Assembly (NCBI GenBank): GCA_001931875.2
Contig: MSJH02000512.1
Span: 189,941 to 253,940, forward strand
Reading direction: 5' to 3'
DNA: 64,000 bases
Origin: Byssochlamys sp. IMV 00236
Taxonomy: Eukaryota; Ascomycota; Eurotiomycetes; Eurotiales; Thermoascaceae
The position numbers and the translations under genes are program-made. The notes beneath the pieces are model-generated. The model was not told where the DNA came from, ran no database searches, and saw only the letters and a list, made by a program, of their open reading frames with translations. Positions 1 through 14,336 of the stretch are shown here, in pieces (within the stretch, counting starts at the first letter, position 1; the number at the start of each line of letters is the position of its first letter).

Positions 1-385
1 TCGCGGTGAGTCCCGAGATCACGTGATAGTTCACCCACATCTAGACTAGCGCGGCCCCCTGAGTCCCACCGCCTTCCGGTCCCGTGATTGTGGTTGACAC
101 GCCTGCCGCGTCCCGCAGCATTGACGGGCGAGAGATCAACGGACAACAGGCATTATTGTTCATGATCTGGCCTGTCTTTCTCCAGTCCATCGTCGCCTCC
201 GATTCATTAATTTACCACCATCACCACTCCCGCTCCTTCCATTTACCTCTTCTGTCCCCTAGAAATAGCGGAATACGCATCTACGACCGCCGCGCTCCCG
301 GTCGATAAACACCACGCCTTCCAGAAAAGTGATCCGCGTGGATTCTCCATGATTTCGGCGTATACTCGGCCATAAATTCCTAGTC
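1..385. other. Upstream region of dynein heavy chain gene
   Basis: This is the promoter and 5' UTR side of the dynein gene. It is C/T-rich, with pyrimidine-rich stretches around 170-260. Open frames here are short and look non-coding. I see no tRNA or convincing second gene. The gene to the left, if any, lies outside the window. Confidence 0.5.
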
Positions 386-3300
386 ATGGAGGTTGCCTCC
401 GCGGGGGTGACGAACGGGCTCGCCGCGCCAAACCAGGTGGCTTTGGCGGATCCTGCGATCATTGTACGATACTTGACGGATGTTCTTCAGGTAACTCTGG
501 GGGCTTCGAGAACGGATCTAGAAAGCGCTGGGAGCTTGCTGTGCAAAGCCAAATACTCGGAGACCGTGCAGAGATGTACGCGTTTCGCGTCCGAGTCGCA
601 GGTGGCTCTCTATGTGCAGAAGGATCTTGTAGCAGCGGAGGAGACGAACGGCACGGATGAGGGATCACGTAAGTGTCTGACATAGCTCTGGAATATAACT
701 GTCTGTTCGTTACAGCTAATAGGATGTCATAGCGGCGCCAGCACAATACGTGTATAGTCTGTCATCCGAACTCTCGTTTTCATCTACCACCGTCGCATCT
801 GTGGCCTTTATCAAGCGCCCTGTTGCGATCGACCCCAACGTCCCCATACCTTCTCAGATCCAAGTCCTTAATCTTCCCGGTATCGCCTCTCTCAGCAATG
901 CAGAGTCGCAACAAAGCGCGACTATCTCCCCGTATGAGGTTTTGCACTCTCTTCTCCACAATGCCCTCGGTCCATACTTTGAGGCGTATACTCGGAATCA
1001 CGACCTGGCAAACGGCGCCAAAACGAGAACGGATACAGAGGCGAAAACCGGTGTTCCAGGAACAAAGAAGCGGTTCGCAGAGCTGGAGCTCAGTCTCCTG
1101 CACCTGCAACAGAATGTGGAGATTCCGACTCTCAATCTTCCACTGCACGAGATCGTCCAGGCTGCTCTGGACGAAGCGGAAGCACGGGGTGTAAAGCCTT
1201 CGGTCGACCTGGTCCCACCAGCTGCGCTGGAGAGCAGCACGGTTCTAAACAGCATCCAAAACACCGTGAATGGGTGGATCAAGTCTATTCAGGCGATCAC
1301 GAAGATGTCCCGCGACGCTGACAGTGGCTCAGCAGCACAGGAGATCAACTTCTGGCTATCTATGGAAACTGCTCTGGAGGGTATCGAGAACCAGTTGCGC
1401 GGAGATGGCGTCCAGTTGACTATGGATATTCTGCGACACGCGAAGCGATATCAAGCGACACTTAGTTTCGTTGCGGATACCGGACTCCGGGAGGCTACTG
1501 ACATGGTTCAGAAGTACAACCAGCTCATGCGAGACTTCCCGCTCGACGAGCTTCTGTCTGCGACCTCTTTGCAGAAGGTACAAGAGTCTTTGGGCTTGAT
1601 CTTCAATCACCTGAACAAAAAGCTGAAGATATGCCCGTACCCCATCAAACGAGCTCTTGCTCTCGTCGAGGCTATCTCTGGCGACCTGGACTCCCAGATT
1701 CATCAGTTACTTCATGGCCGGACGATAATGCATCTGGACTATCGTGAATTCCGTTCGTTGATGAAGACTGCCGGTGCTATCTGGCGTACTTGGGATGAGA
1801 ACTTGAAGGAATTTACCAACGTCGCCCGTGATGCGACCAGGCGTAGGAATGAGAAGTTCATCCCTATCAAGATCACCCCAAGGCACCTCAAAACCCAGGA
1901 GCGATTGAAGTATATAAACACCTTCAGGGTCAACCATGAACAGTTGCAGCGAACGATCGTGAACGTCCTCGGGCCCAAATCATCATCAGATGGGGTCGCT
2001 AGTGGCCCCGGCTCGGACGGTGCTGTGATTGTTGAAGAAATTGGAGATGTCGACGCTGTTGAAGAAGTGTCTCAAGCCTATGCTGCATTGAAGGATGTTG
2101 ACGTACTTGATGTGTCCGACCTGGGCACTCAGATCTGGATTCAAGCCGAGATTTCTTACAATGAGCGTACCTCCCGTGTGGAGAACTCCATCATTGCTCG
2201 ACTCAGAGACCGTCTTGCCACAGCTAAGAACGCTAATGAGATGTTCCGCGTTTTCTCGAAGTTCAACGCCCTCCTAGTCCGACCGAAGATCCGCGGTGCC
2301 ATTGGTGAATACCAGACCCAGCTCATCGACAATGTCAAGCATGACATATTGATGCTGCACGAACGGTTCAAACAGCAGTATGGCCATTCGGAAGCCCATG
2401 CGATGGCCCAGTTGCGCGATCTGCCCCCCGTATCGGGAGCAATTGTCTGGGCGCGTCAAATCGAGAGGCAGCTCAACGGCTACATGCGGAAAGTGGAAGA
2501 CGTTCTCGGAGAAGACTGGCATCTGCATTCTGAGGGCCAGAAACTCCAAGCTGAGAGTAATATGTTTCGGAAGAAGCTTGACACGAGACCCGTGTTCGAG
2601 TCATGGTTGCACGACGTACAAAGGCGACACATTACGATATCAGGTCGGCTTTTCAACATTAATCGCAACCGTGCCGCCGGAAACTCTTTGGAGCTGAATG
2701 TCAATTTCGACGCCCAGATAATTGCTCTATTCAAGGAAGTAAGGAACCTGATCTGGCTCAATTTCCAGGTTCCGCATGCAGTCAGCAACATATCCAAAGA
2801 GGCCAAACGCGTGTACCCTTACGCCATCAGCTTGATGGAGAGCGTGCGGACTCTATTGCAGACGTATCGTGCCATCTCCTCGATGACTGAAGTGGCTATT
2901 TTGCTCAGCGGATACCAGAACGATGCACAAGCCATGATCACCAAAGGTATACCACTCAGATGGGAGTCCTTCGTTCACTCATATGAGTTACATGTCAAGC
3001 AGTCAACCTTGGCCAATGGCGCTATTGATCCCTCTGTGCCCGCGCGCGGCGAGAGCAAGCATGTCCAGTTCGTCCGAGAATTTGCCGTTTCTGCCTCCGT
3101 GCTGCAGTCGAAGACCGCGACATTAACCTCCATCAATGAAAACATCCAGAAGGCCATTCTTGAGATCAAGACGTGTCCCTATGATGCCACAGCTTTCAAG
3201 CAGCGTCTGGATGTTATCCAGGTGGCTGTTGACAAGCTCAACCTGGAAAACTACGTGAATCTGGGATACTGGGTTACGGATTTAAATAACAAGATTCAGT

Positions 3301-6300
3301 CGATCCTTCGCGAGCGGCTTCGTCGAGCTATCCGTGAGTGGATCTCGTCCTTCCAGGAAGCGAAAGAAGAGCGGCCTAGCAAGAAGATCTCGTTCCAGGT
3401 TCAACCTTCTCCTGATGAACCCGAGGCAGAGGTTTATAACATTGCATTCCCCAATTTGATCCATGAGATATCAATGCGCAACCAAGTGCTCCACCTCGAC
3501 CCTCCTTTGCAATTTGCAAGGGCAAGCTGGTTTGCGCACTTCCATCAGTGGCTAGGCGTCATTTGCAACCTCGAGAAGATCAAGTCCTCCCGTTACCAGA
3601 TCTCAATTGACGTGGAGAAGCCTCAACCTTCAGAAACTCACTTCGTGGAACTCCCTCAATACTGCACTGATGAATTGACGGAAGTTTACAATGCCGTGGA
3701 GTCTAGGCTACAAGAAATATCTGAGTACGTGGATAAATGGCTGCAATTCCAGTCCCTTTGGGATCTCCAATCTGCGCAGGTATATGATATTCTGGGAGAT
3801 GATCTCTCTCAGTGGCTGCAGCTCCTTCAGGAAATCCGAAAGAGCCGTGCGACTTTCGATACCTCCGAAGTTGCTCGATCTTTTGGAAACATCAAGATCG
3901 ATTATGAGCAAGTCCAGACCCGCGTCAACGCGAAGTACGATCAGTGGCAGCATGAAATCCTCCTCAAGTTCGGTTCCAAGCTTGGTGGTCGGATGAGGGA
4001 AGTCCATTCCGAAATTGCTGCTGCACGAAGAGATCTGGAGGGCCAGACTCTCGAGGCATCCTCCACCGCGCATGCGGTTTCCTTCATCACCATTGTCCAG
4101 CAATGTAGACGTAAGGCGAAGGTCTGGGAACCTGAGGTTGATCTTTTCAAACAAGGTCAGACCACTCTTGCCCGCCAACGTTATCAATTCCCAAGCGACT
4201 GGCTTCACGTTGAGAATGTCGATGGCGAGTGGGCGGCTCTGAATGAGCTTCTTGCACGCAAGAGTAAGATTGTCCAGGATCAAACAGAGGGTCTGCGCGC
4301 CAAGATCATCGCCGAAGACAAGGTGATTGGCGATAAGATCACTGAAGCTATCGCGCAGTGGAACGATGAGAAACCAGTCTCAGGAACAATACCTCCCGAG
4401 GAAGCGTCTCGGACCCTTAGCTCGTTCCAATCACGCTTGGAGGGGCTTCAGTCGGAATTCGAGATGGTGTCGAAGGCCAAGGAGGCCCTTGATATTCCGG
4501 CTAGTGCAGAATCCGCACTGCCGGCTATATTGGAAGAAGTCCAGGATTTCATGTCTGTCTGGGCAGCCCTATCAACGATATGGAAGAGTCTGAACGAACT
4601 TCGAGACATGCTCTGGACCAGTGTCCAGCCAAGGAAACTTCGTCAATCCCTCGATGGCTTGATCAAGATGACGAAAGAAATGCCCAGCAGAATGCGTCAG
4701 TATGCCGCGTTCGAGCATATCCAAAACGTTTTGCGACAACTCCTAAAGGTCAATCCCTTGCTTTCTGACATGAAATCGGAAGCGGTAAAAGAGAGACACT
4801 GGCAGAAGATCTTCAAAGCTCTGAGACCAGGTAAGAGATTCTCTCCGGTGTCGCTGACGCTTGGAGATGTCTGGGATCTGCAGCTTGTGTCGAGTGAGAC
4901 AGTCATCCGTGATATCATCGCCCAGGCTCAGGGTGAGATGGCCCTGGAAGAGTTCTTGAAGCAAGTCCGTGAAACCTGGCAGAACTATTCCCTGGACCTT
5001 GTCAACTACCAGAATAAGTGCCGTCTTATCCGCGGCTTCGATGATCTATTCGCGAAGTGCAGTGAAAACCTGAACTCTCTTCAGGCAATGAGACACTCGC
5101 CTTACTACAAAGAGTTCGAGGAAGAGGCTACTGCTTGGGAAGACAAGTTGAACAGAGTTCACGTTCTCTTCGATGTCTGGATCGACGTCCAGCGACAATG
5201 GGTGTATCTCGAAGGTGTCTTCACGGGTAACGCTGATATCAAGCATCTCCTTCCTCTGGAATCCGGTCGTTTCCAGAACATTAACTCTGAATTCTTTGCT
5301 GTCATGAAGAAGGTCTACAAGTCTCCATTCGTCTTAGATGTCCTCGCTATCAATGGTGTTCAGAAGTCTTTGGAGAGACTGGCAGAGCTGCTGAACAAGA
5401 TTCAAAAGGCTCTTGGTGAATATCTAGAGCGAGAACGTGTCTCTTTCCCTCGCTTCTATTTCGTCGGAGACGAGGACCTGCTTGAGATTATTGGTAATAG
5501 CAATGATACACTTCGCGTGGCCAAGCATTTCAAGAAGATGTTTGCTGGGTTGTCAGGTCTCCTGATGGACGATGATAACAACATCGTTGGCTTCACCTCG
5601 AAGGAAGGCGAAGAAGTTAGACTGAAGAAGGAAGTCAACCTTGTCAAGACGCCTAGGATCAACGATTGGCTTACTGCTCTTGACAACAATATGAAGTTGA
5701 CCTTGGCCGAGCTGCTTTCAGAAGCAGTTGAACAATTCGAGTCGATTTACAATGCGGCGGAGATCGATCGAACTGCGTTCAGTGACTACCTTGCGAACTA
5801 TCCTGCGCAGATCGTGGTTCTTGCTAGTCAAGCCGTCTGGACAGACTCGGTACAAAAGGCCTTGGAGAACGAAGGCACCGGTCTTCAGGCATTGTATGAC
5901 GCAGAGGTGAGGGTTCTAGAATTACTTGCGGCCATCGTTCTTGGAGAGCTCGATCAGATCACCAGGAAGAAGTGCGAACACATGATAACGGAGTTCGTTC
6001 ACCAACGAGATGCCATCTCGAAGCTGATAAAGTTCAACGCTACTAGCCCTACTCACTACTTGTGGTTGCTTCAGATGCGCTATGTGTACAAGAATGAGGG
6101 TGACTTCTTGCAACGGTTGCATGTACATATGGCAAACGCCAAGCTGGACTACGGATTCGAGTATCTAGGTGTCCCTGAACGCCTTGTCCGGACTCCTCTG
6201 ACTGACCGCTGTTTCCTTACTCTTACTCAAGCTCTCTGCCAGAGACTGGGTGGTTCTCCTTACGGCCCAGCAGGTACTGGAAAGACAGAATCCGTCAAAG

Positions 6301-9300
6301 CTTTGGGTCTACAACTTGGTCGTTTCACCCTTGTCTTCTGCTGTGATGACACTTTCGACTTCCAGGCCATGGGTCGTATCTTCCTTGGTATTTGCCAGGT
6401 CGGAGCCTGGGGCTGTTTCGATGAGTTCAACCGTCTGGAAGAGAGAATTTTGTCGGCTGTCTCACAGCAAATCCAGAATATCCAGATTGGACTGAAGAAG
6501 GGAAGCGATGACGAGAAAGCCCAAATTGAATTAGTCGGTCGACGCCTGCGAGTCAACCCAAACACCGGTATTTTCATTACGATGAATCCCGGATACGCGG
6601 GACGATCCAATCTGCCTGATAACCTCAAGAAGCTCTTCCGGAGTGTGGCCATGTCCAAGCCTGACAAAGAGCTTATTGCTGAGGTCATGCTCTTTTCTCA
6701 AGGTTTCAAGCAAGCAAAGCCGTTGTCCAAGCAGACCGTTCCTTTCTTCGATCATTGTTCTTTACAGTTGACGAAACAGGCCCATTATGACTTCGGTCTG
6801 CGAGCGCTAAAGAGTGTCCTCGTCAGTTCCGGTGGCCTGAAACGTGCTCGTCTCGCTAATTCTGATGGCGAACTTGGGCCCGATGAGGTGATCGAACCAC
6901 AAATCATTGTCCAAAGTATACGGGAGACAATCGCACCAAAATTGATTCGCGAGGACGTGGATACGATGTTGAGCATCCAGATGGAAGACTTTCCCGGTGT
7001 GGAGTATGTGCCGGCCAACTACGAGAAGCTCAAGCAGGCTATCCGAGATATCGCTCGAGAACATCACTATGTCGACAGCGACACGTGGATTACTAAGGTG
7101 CTTCAGCTCTACCAAATTCAGAGTATCCACCACGGTGTCATGATGGTCGGCGGGTCTGGAACAGGCAAATCTGCTGCCTGGAAAGTCCTCCTTCAGGCAC
7201 TCCAGCGCGTGGAAAGCGTTGAAGGTGTGTGCCATGTTATCGACTCTAAAGTGATGTCTAAAGAAGCACTTTACGGTAACCTGGATAGCACGACCAGAGA
7301 ATGGACGGATGGTCTATTCACGGGAATACTGAGAAAGATCGTTGATAATTTGCGAGGTGAAGACTCTAAGCGACACTGGATCGTCTTCGACGGAGATGTC
7401 GACCCAGAATGGGTTGAAAATCTGAACAGTGTGCTCGATGACAATAAATTGTTAACACTGCCTAACGGTGAGCGTCTGAACTTGCCTCCCAACGTCCGGG
7501 TCATGTTTGAGGTCGAGACTTTGAAATATGCTACTTTGGCAACTGTCAGTCGTTGCGGTATGGTTTGGTTCAACGATGATACCGTTACCCCGTCGATGAT
7601 GGTCACGAACTACATCGAGTCCCTCAAGACCAAGACGTTTGAGGACTTGGATGATGATAGCGTTCCTTCCGGACAGGCGTCCGTTAAGACCCAAGATGCG
7701 CAGGAGATGCTCTCCAACTTCCTCAAACAACTCCTCCAGAGCGATGATCTTATTCTGAAAGTCCTGGAGGAGGCGAAGAAGTATAATCATATCATGACAT
7801 TTACCGACATCAGGGCTCTTAATACCTTGTTCAGCTTGCTGAACAAGGCCTGTCGGAATATACTCGAGTATAACATTCAGCACGTGGACTTCCCGCTTGA
7901 CCCTGAACAGATCGAGTCTTACGTTTCCAAGAAGCTTCTCCTTGCGCTTGTGTGGTCTTTGACTGGTGACTGTCCTTTGGGTGACCGGAAAGCTTTTGGG
8001 GAATACGTGACGGCCTTCTCAACTATCGATCCGCCGCCGCTTGGAGAAGTCTCTTCCCTCATCGACTACGATGTCACGCTGCCAAAGGCTGAGTGGACTA
8101 CCTGGCAATCCCAGGTTCCCTCCGTCGAGATTAACACGCACTCTATCACTCAAACAGATGTTATCATCCCAACTCTGGACACAGTTCGCCATGAGGACGT
8201 TCTCTACTCGTGGCTTGCTGAACACAAGCCATTGTTGCTCTGCGGTCCTCCTGGTTCGGGTAAGACCATGACTCTCTTCGCCGCGCTCCGAAAGCTGCCA
8301 AATATGGAAGTTGTCGGTCTCAACTTCTCAAGTGCTACTACACCAGACCTTCTTATCAAGACTTTCGAGCAATACTGTGAATACAGGAAGACACTGAATG
8401 GCGTTGTCATGTCACCTAATCAGATAGGACGCTGGTTGGTAATATTCTGCGATGAAATCAACTTGCCCGCACCCGATCGCTATGGTACCCAACGTGCGAT
8501 CTCCTTCCTGAGACAACTGGTCGAGCACAATGGCTTCTGGAGAACGTCGGACAAGACCTGGGTCACCTTAGACCGTATCCAGTTCGTTGGAGCCTGTAAC
8601 CCACCAACTGATGCTGGACGTACGCCGCTGGGTGAAAGATTCCTGCGCCATGCGCCCCTGATCATGGTCGATTACCCCGGAGAAATCTCTCTTACGCAGA
8701 TCTATGGTACCTTCAACTCGGCGATTCTTAAAATCATTCCTATGCTGCGTGGCTATTCAGACTCTCTCACCAAAGCTATGGTGCAATTCTATCTGGAGTC
8801 CCAATCTCGGTTCACTCCGAAGATCCAACCTCACTACGTGTACTCTCCCCGTGAGCTTACAAGATGGGTCAGGGGTGTGTACGAAGCGATCAAGCCACTG
8901 GAAAATCTCTCTGTCGAAGGGCTGGTCAGGATCTGGGCCCACGAAGCTCTACGCCTTTTCCAAGATCGTCTTGTCGCTGAGGACGAACGCAAGTGGACTG
9001 AAGATGCCGTGAGACGTATCGCACTCGACAACTTCCCAACCATAGATGAGGAGCAAGCTTTGAAGGGACCAATCCTATTCTCGAACTGGTTGTCCAAGAA
9101 CTACGTTCCAGTAGAGCAGGAGCAACTCCGTGACTTTGTCAAGGCCCGTTTGAAGACCTTCTGTGAAGAAGAAGTCGATGTTCCTTTGGTCCTCTTCAAT
9201 GACGTGCTGGAGCACGCGCTACGTATCGATCGTGTGTTCAGGCAACCTCAGGGTCACCTTATCCTTATTGGAGTGAGTGGAAGTGGAAAGACAACCTTGT

Positions 9301-12300
9301 CCCGATTTGTCGCCTGGATGAATGGCTTGAAAGTGTTCCAAATCAAGGTCCATGGCAAATATTCTGCAGAGGACTTCGATGAAGACTTGAGAAGCGTCCT
9401 TCGTCGTGCAGGATGTAAGGGTGAAAAGATTTGCTTCATCATGGACGAATCCAATGTTCTTGATTCGGGTTTCCTGGAGAGGATGAACACGCTGCTTGCC
9501 AATGCCGAAGTCCCTGGTCTTTTCGAAGGTGATGAGTTTGCTTCGCTCATGACGGCTTGCAAGGAAGGTGCCCAGAAGCAAGGTCTGTTGCTTGACTCAC
9601 AGGAAGAGCTGTACAAATGGTTCACTCAGCAGATCGTTAAAAACCTGCACGTTGTCTTCACGATGAACCCCCCAGAGGATGGCCTGGGCTCCAAGGCTGC
9701 AACCAGTCCTGCGCTGTTCAACAGATGCGTCCTCAACTGGTTTGGCGACTGGTCCGATCAAGCGCTCTACCAAGTGGGCACAGAGCTTACACAGTCTGTT
9801 GACCTGGACAAGCCCAATTTCACTGCACCTGACAGCATACCGGTTGCTTACCGAGATCTCAACCTGCCTGCATCTCACAGAGAGACTGTTGTCAACTCCA
9901 TGGTTTACATCCACTACTCTCTGCAAAGATTCAACAAGCGTCTGCAGAAACAACAGGGCAGGGTTACCTTCCTTACTCCACGCCACTACCTGGATTTCGT
10001 TGCTCAATATGTCAAGCTGTTCAATGAAAAGCGCGAGGATCTGGAAGAGCAGCAGAGGCATTTGAACGTCGGTCTGGAGAAGTTAAGAGACACTGTCGAC
10101 AAAGTACGAGACCTGCGTGCTAGTCTGGCTCAAAAGAAGGAGCAGCTGGAGAAGAAGGATGCCGAAGCAAATGAGAAATTGCAACGCATGGTTGCGGATC
10201 AACGAGAGGCCGAACAACGTAAATCAGCCTCTCTTGAGATTCAAGCGGCACTTGAGAAGCAGGAGCAGGAGGTCGCGCTCCGGAAAGAGGTCGTATTGAA
10301 CGACCTGGCCAGAGCAGAGCCTGCGGTGCTCGAAGCCCAGAAGAGCGTTAGCAACATCAAACGACAGCATCTCACTGAAGTCCGTTCCATGGGTAACCCT
10401 CCTGCCGGTGTCAGACTGGCATTGGAGGCTGTCTGCACTCTGCTTGGTCATAAGGTGGATAGCTGGAAAACTATTCAAGGAATTGTTCGCAAGGACGATT
10501 TCATCGCTAGCATTGTGAATTACGACAATGAGCGACAGATGACTCGCAGCCACAGAATCAAGATGCAGAATGAGTACCTCTCGAAGGAGGAGTTCACTTA
10601 TGAGCGGGTGAACCGTGCCAGTAAGGCTTGCGGTCCTCTCGTGCAGTGGGTGGAAGCTCAGGTCAACTACTCTGATATTCTTGACCGCGTCGGACCTCTT
10701 CGTGAGGAAGTCAACCAGCTTGAGGAGCAGGCTCTCCAGACCAAGGCGGAAGCTCAGGCCATCGAGAACACTATCCAGGACCTTGAGAACAGCATCGCAA
10801 CTTACAAGACTGAATATGCGGCGCTTATCAGCGAGACTCAAGCCATCAAGGCGGAGATGTCTCGGGTCCAATTTAAGGTCGACAGGAGTGTACGCTTGCT
10901 TGACAGCCTGTCGTCTGAGAGAACTCGTTGGGAAGAGGGAAGTAGATCTTTCGAGACTCAAATCAACACTCTGGTTGGAGACGTTCTTATCGCAGCAGCT
11001 TTCCTCGCGTATGGTGGTCTCTACGATCAGCAGTTCCGAAAGGCAATGATCGATGACTGGGTTCACCAGCTGGCGCAGTCTGGCATCAGTTTCAAGCCTC
11101 ATAACCCGATCACCGAGTATCTTTCGAATGCCGATGAACGCTTGACCTGGCAAGATCACTCTCTGCCGGTCGATGATCTCTGTACCGAAAATGCCATTAT
11201 ACTCAAGCGTTTCAACCGCTATCCTCTCATCATTGATCCTTCTGGTCGTATCACGGAGTTCCTGCAAAAGGAAAGCAAAGAGAGGAAGCTCACAGTCACA
11301 AGCTTCTTGGATGATTCCTTCGTTAAGCAGCTTGAGAGTGCGCTGCGGTTTGGAAATCCGATCCTTATCCAAGACGCTGAGCACCTTGATCCAATTCTCA
11401 ACCATGTCTTGAACAAGGAGTACCAGAAGACCGGAGGCCGTGTCCTCATCCAGCTTGGAAAGCAGGAGATTGACTTTTCCCCATCTTTCAGGCTGTTCTT
11501 GTCTACAAGGGACCCGTCTGCTTCTTTCCCTCCTGACGTGTGCAGCAGGACTACCTTTGTCAACTTTACCGTTACCCAGAGCAGTTTGCAGACACAGTCT
11601 CTGAATGAGGTCTTGAAGGTCGAGCGTCCCGATGTCGATGAGCGGCGAACCAACCTTATCAAGATGCAGGGCGAATTCAAGATCCATCTTCGCCAGCTTG
11701 AGAAGCGCTTGCTGCAGGCGCTGAATGAATCCCGCGGCAATATCCTTGATGACGATAATGTCATTGAAACTCTGGAGACTCTGAAGAAAGAAGCTGCAGA
11801 GATCTCCAAGAAGATGGTCGAAACGGAAGGCGTGATGACAGAGGTTGAGAATATTACACAGCAATACCAGATCATCGCAAAGTCCTGCAGTGCAGTATTC
11901 GCCGTACTGGAGCAGCTCCACCACATCAACTATTTCTATCAATTCTCTCTTCAGTATTTCGTGGACATCTTCAACTCCGTCCTTCACGGCAACACACGCC
12001 TTGCTCAAGAGAAAGATCATGCCGCTCGTGTCCAGATTATTCTACGTGATCTGTTCATCACTGCCTACCAGCGTACCTCTCTTGGGCTTCTACAGAAAGA
12101 CCGCATTAGTCTGGCCATGCTCCTTTCCCAGGCTGCTCCTTATCCCATGGACAAGAGTATCATCGATCGGATCCTAGACGAAAGCGTGGAAGGTGTCGAC
12201 TTGTCCACAGACAGTGATCTTCGAGACCAAGTTCTGAACAAGGTTTCAAACATGTCTCTATTCAAGGCACACGTTGAGAATATCACTCCGGAACAGTGGG

Positions 12301-13544
12301 ATAAATTCTTCACTGAGGAACTTGCGGAGAACTTTGTCCCGCCCGTGTGGGCAGAGAACACCGACGAGCTCAACAAAGAGCTTCTCTCGCTTCTGCTTGT
12401 GAAACTCTGTCGACTGGACCGTTTCGTCCCAACAGCGGAACGTTTCATAGCCGCCGTCTTTGGTCGCGAATTCTTTGAAGGGAACAGTGACCTCAAGGAG
12501 GTGGTCGAGCAAGTCACCGCCACGGCACCTATTGCTCTCAGTTCGAGCCCTGGCTTTGATGCCAGTTACAAGGTTGAGGGTCTTGTTGAACGTGTGCAAG
12601 CCACCTGCGCAAACATTGCCATGGGTTCGAACGAGGGTCTTGAGAGCGCCGACAAAGCCATCAGCAACGCAGCAGCAGCCGGTACATGGGTACTTGTCAA
12701 GAACGTACACCTCGCACCGTCATGGCTTCAAAGCCTTGAGAAGCGTTTGGACTCGCTCAAGCCTCATAAGGACTTCCGACTCTTCCTTTCTATGGAGTCC
12801 AGCCCGAAGATTCCGGTCAACCTGATCCGGGCCTCGCGCGTGCTGATGTACGAGCAGCCTGCTGGTATCCGAGCCAACATGAGAGATTCGCTTTCGTCCC
12901 TGTCGCTGCGGGCCAGCAAGCCTCCGGTGGAAAAGGCACGTGTGTATCTCCTGCTTTGTTTCTTGCACGCTGTGGTCCAGGAGCGGCTACGCTACGCACC
13001 GAGTCTGGGATGGAAGGGCCTCTGGGAGTTCAATGACAGTGATGTAAGTATTTTCCAAAGGGACTGTCAGAGGTTTTAGCTAACTCTTTTGTTACAGTAT
13101 GAATGCTCTGCATTCATTATCGATGCCTGGGTTGATTCCGTCGCTCAAGGACGTTCCAATGTTGCGCCTCAGAAGCTTCCCTGGGATCTTATTCGCACCC
13201 TTGTGACCGAGACTTACGGCGGTAAGATCGATGATGCCGGCGACTTCAGCCAGTTGGAGTCCCTGGTTAACAATTTCCTCACTGCGGCCGCCTTCGAGGA
13301 CGACTACAAGCTCGTATCGGGTGTTGAGAATGATGAGAGCCTAACGCTCCCGGGAGGTACTAGCATCCGTGAATTCACGGAATGGGTCAACCGACTGCCT
13401 GAGCGTGAGCCGCCTACGTACCTGGGGCTGCCAGCCAACGCGGAGAAGCTGCTTCTGGTCAGCCATGGCAAGAAGATGGTGTCGAATCTGGCCAAGGTGA
13501 CGAAACTGTTGGATGAGGGAGAACAGCTGATGGTAGACGCATGA
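386..13544 (+). CDS. nudA: Cytoplasmic dynein heavy chain (NUDA-type)
   Basis: This is the minus-end microtubule motor subunit that moves nuclei and endosomes in hyphae. Exons are 386-668, 733-13043 and 13098-13544, giving 4346 residues, close to the known length of NUDA. The N-terminal tail and linker fill about the first 1850 residues. Four Walker A loops follow: GPAGTGKT near residue 1940 (AAA1), GGSGTGKS near 2234 (AAA2), GPPGSGKT near 2600 (AAA3) and GVSGSGKT near 2941 (AAA4). The charged coiled-coil stalk runs from about 3195 to 3505 and encloses the microtubule-binding tip near 3310-3440. AAA5, AAA6 and the C-terminal domain complete the protein. The first AUG in frame (386) gives the short N-terminus expected of fungal dynein. 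Both introns have GTAAGT donors. The 12.3 kb central exon is unbroken and all four P-loops are intact, so the gene looks functional. The family call is very secure. Confidence 0.97.
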
Positions 13545-14336
13545 TTGGTTGAAGACTGGTTTCGTTTGTACGGCTACGGCCAGCCATTATTGTTTTTGTT
13601 TTGTTTTCCACGGCGTCCTGGCGGTTGGTGTCGGTTGCTTCAATAGATTCCCATCGGAATCGGACAGTTGGACGGCCGGAACCCTCCGACATGTTAACTT
13701 AAGGATATACCCCAAGTCGCTTGGATGCAGGTCCCCGGTGGCTGTTTCCTGTCCTTTATATCGTTATGATTCCCTTGTACTACTGCTGTGACTGCCGTTT
13801 TCTGATAGGTTCGGTTATAGTTTCTTTCTGTTCTAAATATTGTTTGTTCTGGTCTAGGTAGATGTTATAAGCTAGCGTTTTCGAATTCCCCGTGGGCGTC
13901 CCGGGTCAACTGAATGCAGACTGATTCCATTCCACTGATCTTCAACCCGGCATCAGCTATCCTGACACTGGCCGGCGCGTCATCTGGTCGTCTCACTTGT
14001 CCTCGTCCGCGATAAGGGCGGCCTTGGCGCTGCACGAACCAATCCGCACACGACGATCTTTCATCATGGCCTGCGGAACTGATTGTGTATGCTTTTTTTG
14101 CGCCCGTAATATCGATCAATCCCCCGGAGGGTCTTTTCGCAGGCATCCTCTTCTGTGCCTTCTGCTCCTATATCTCCCCCGTTGCTTCCCGTATTCCTTT
14201 TCCCTTTTCCCATCCGATGTGTCTGCGTTATCCCTGATGCTATCTTTCTTCCTGGATTCCCCCTTGAAGAACAACAATAACAACAACAACCTTCTCGCCC
14301 AGGCTCATCGTTCGCCTTGGCACGAATTGCTAGTCC
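13545..14336. other. Intergenic region, dynein 3' UTR to GNAT-like gene
   Basis: This holds the dynein 3' UTR and the promoter of the next gene. A short CAA-type microsatellite lies at about 14270-14290. A 120-codon open frame at 13997-14359 looks non-coding, being pyrimidine-rich without domain signal. I see no other gene. Confidence 0.5.

Noticed and set aside
10224..12020. 598-codon open frame on the minus strand inside the dynein gene
   Set aside because: It is antisense to the highly conserved stalk and AAA5/6 region. Its length is explained by the codon bias of the dynein frame, and it has no domain of its own.
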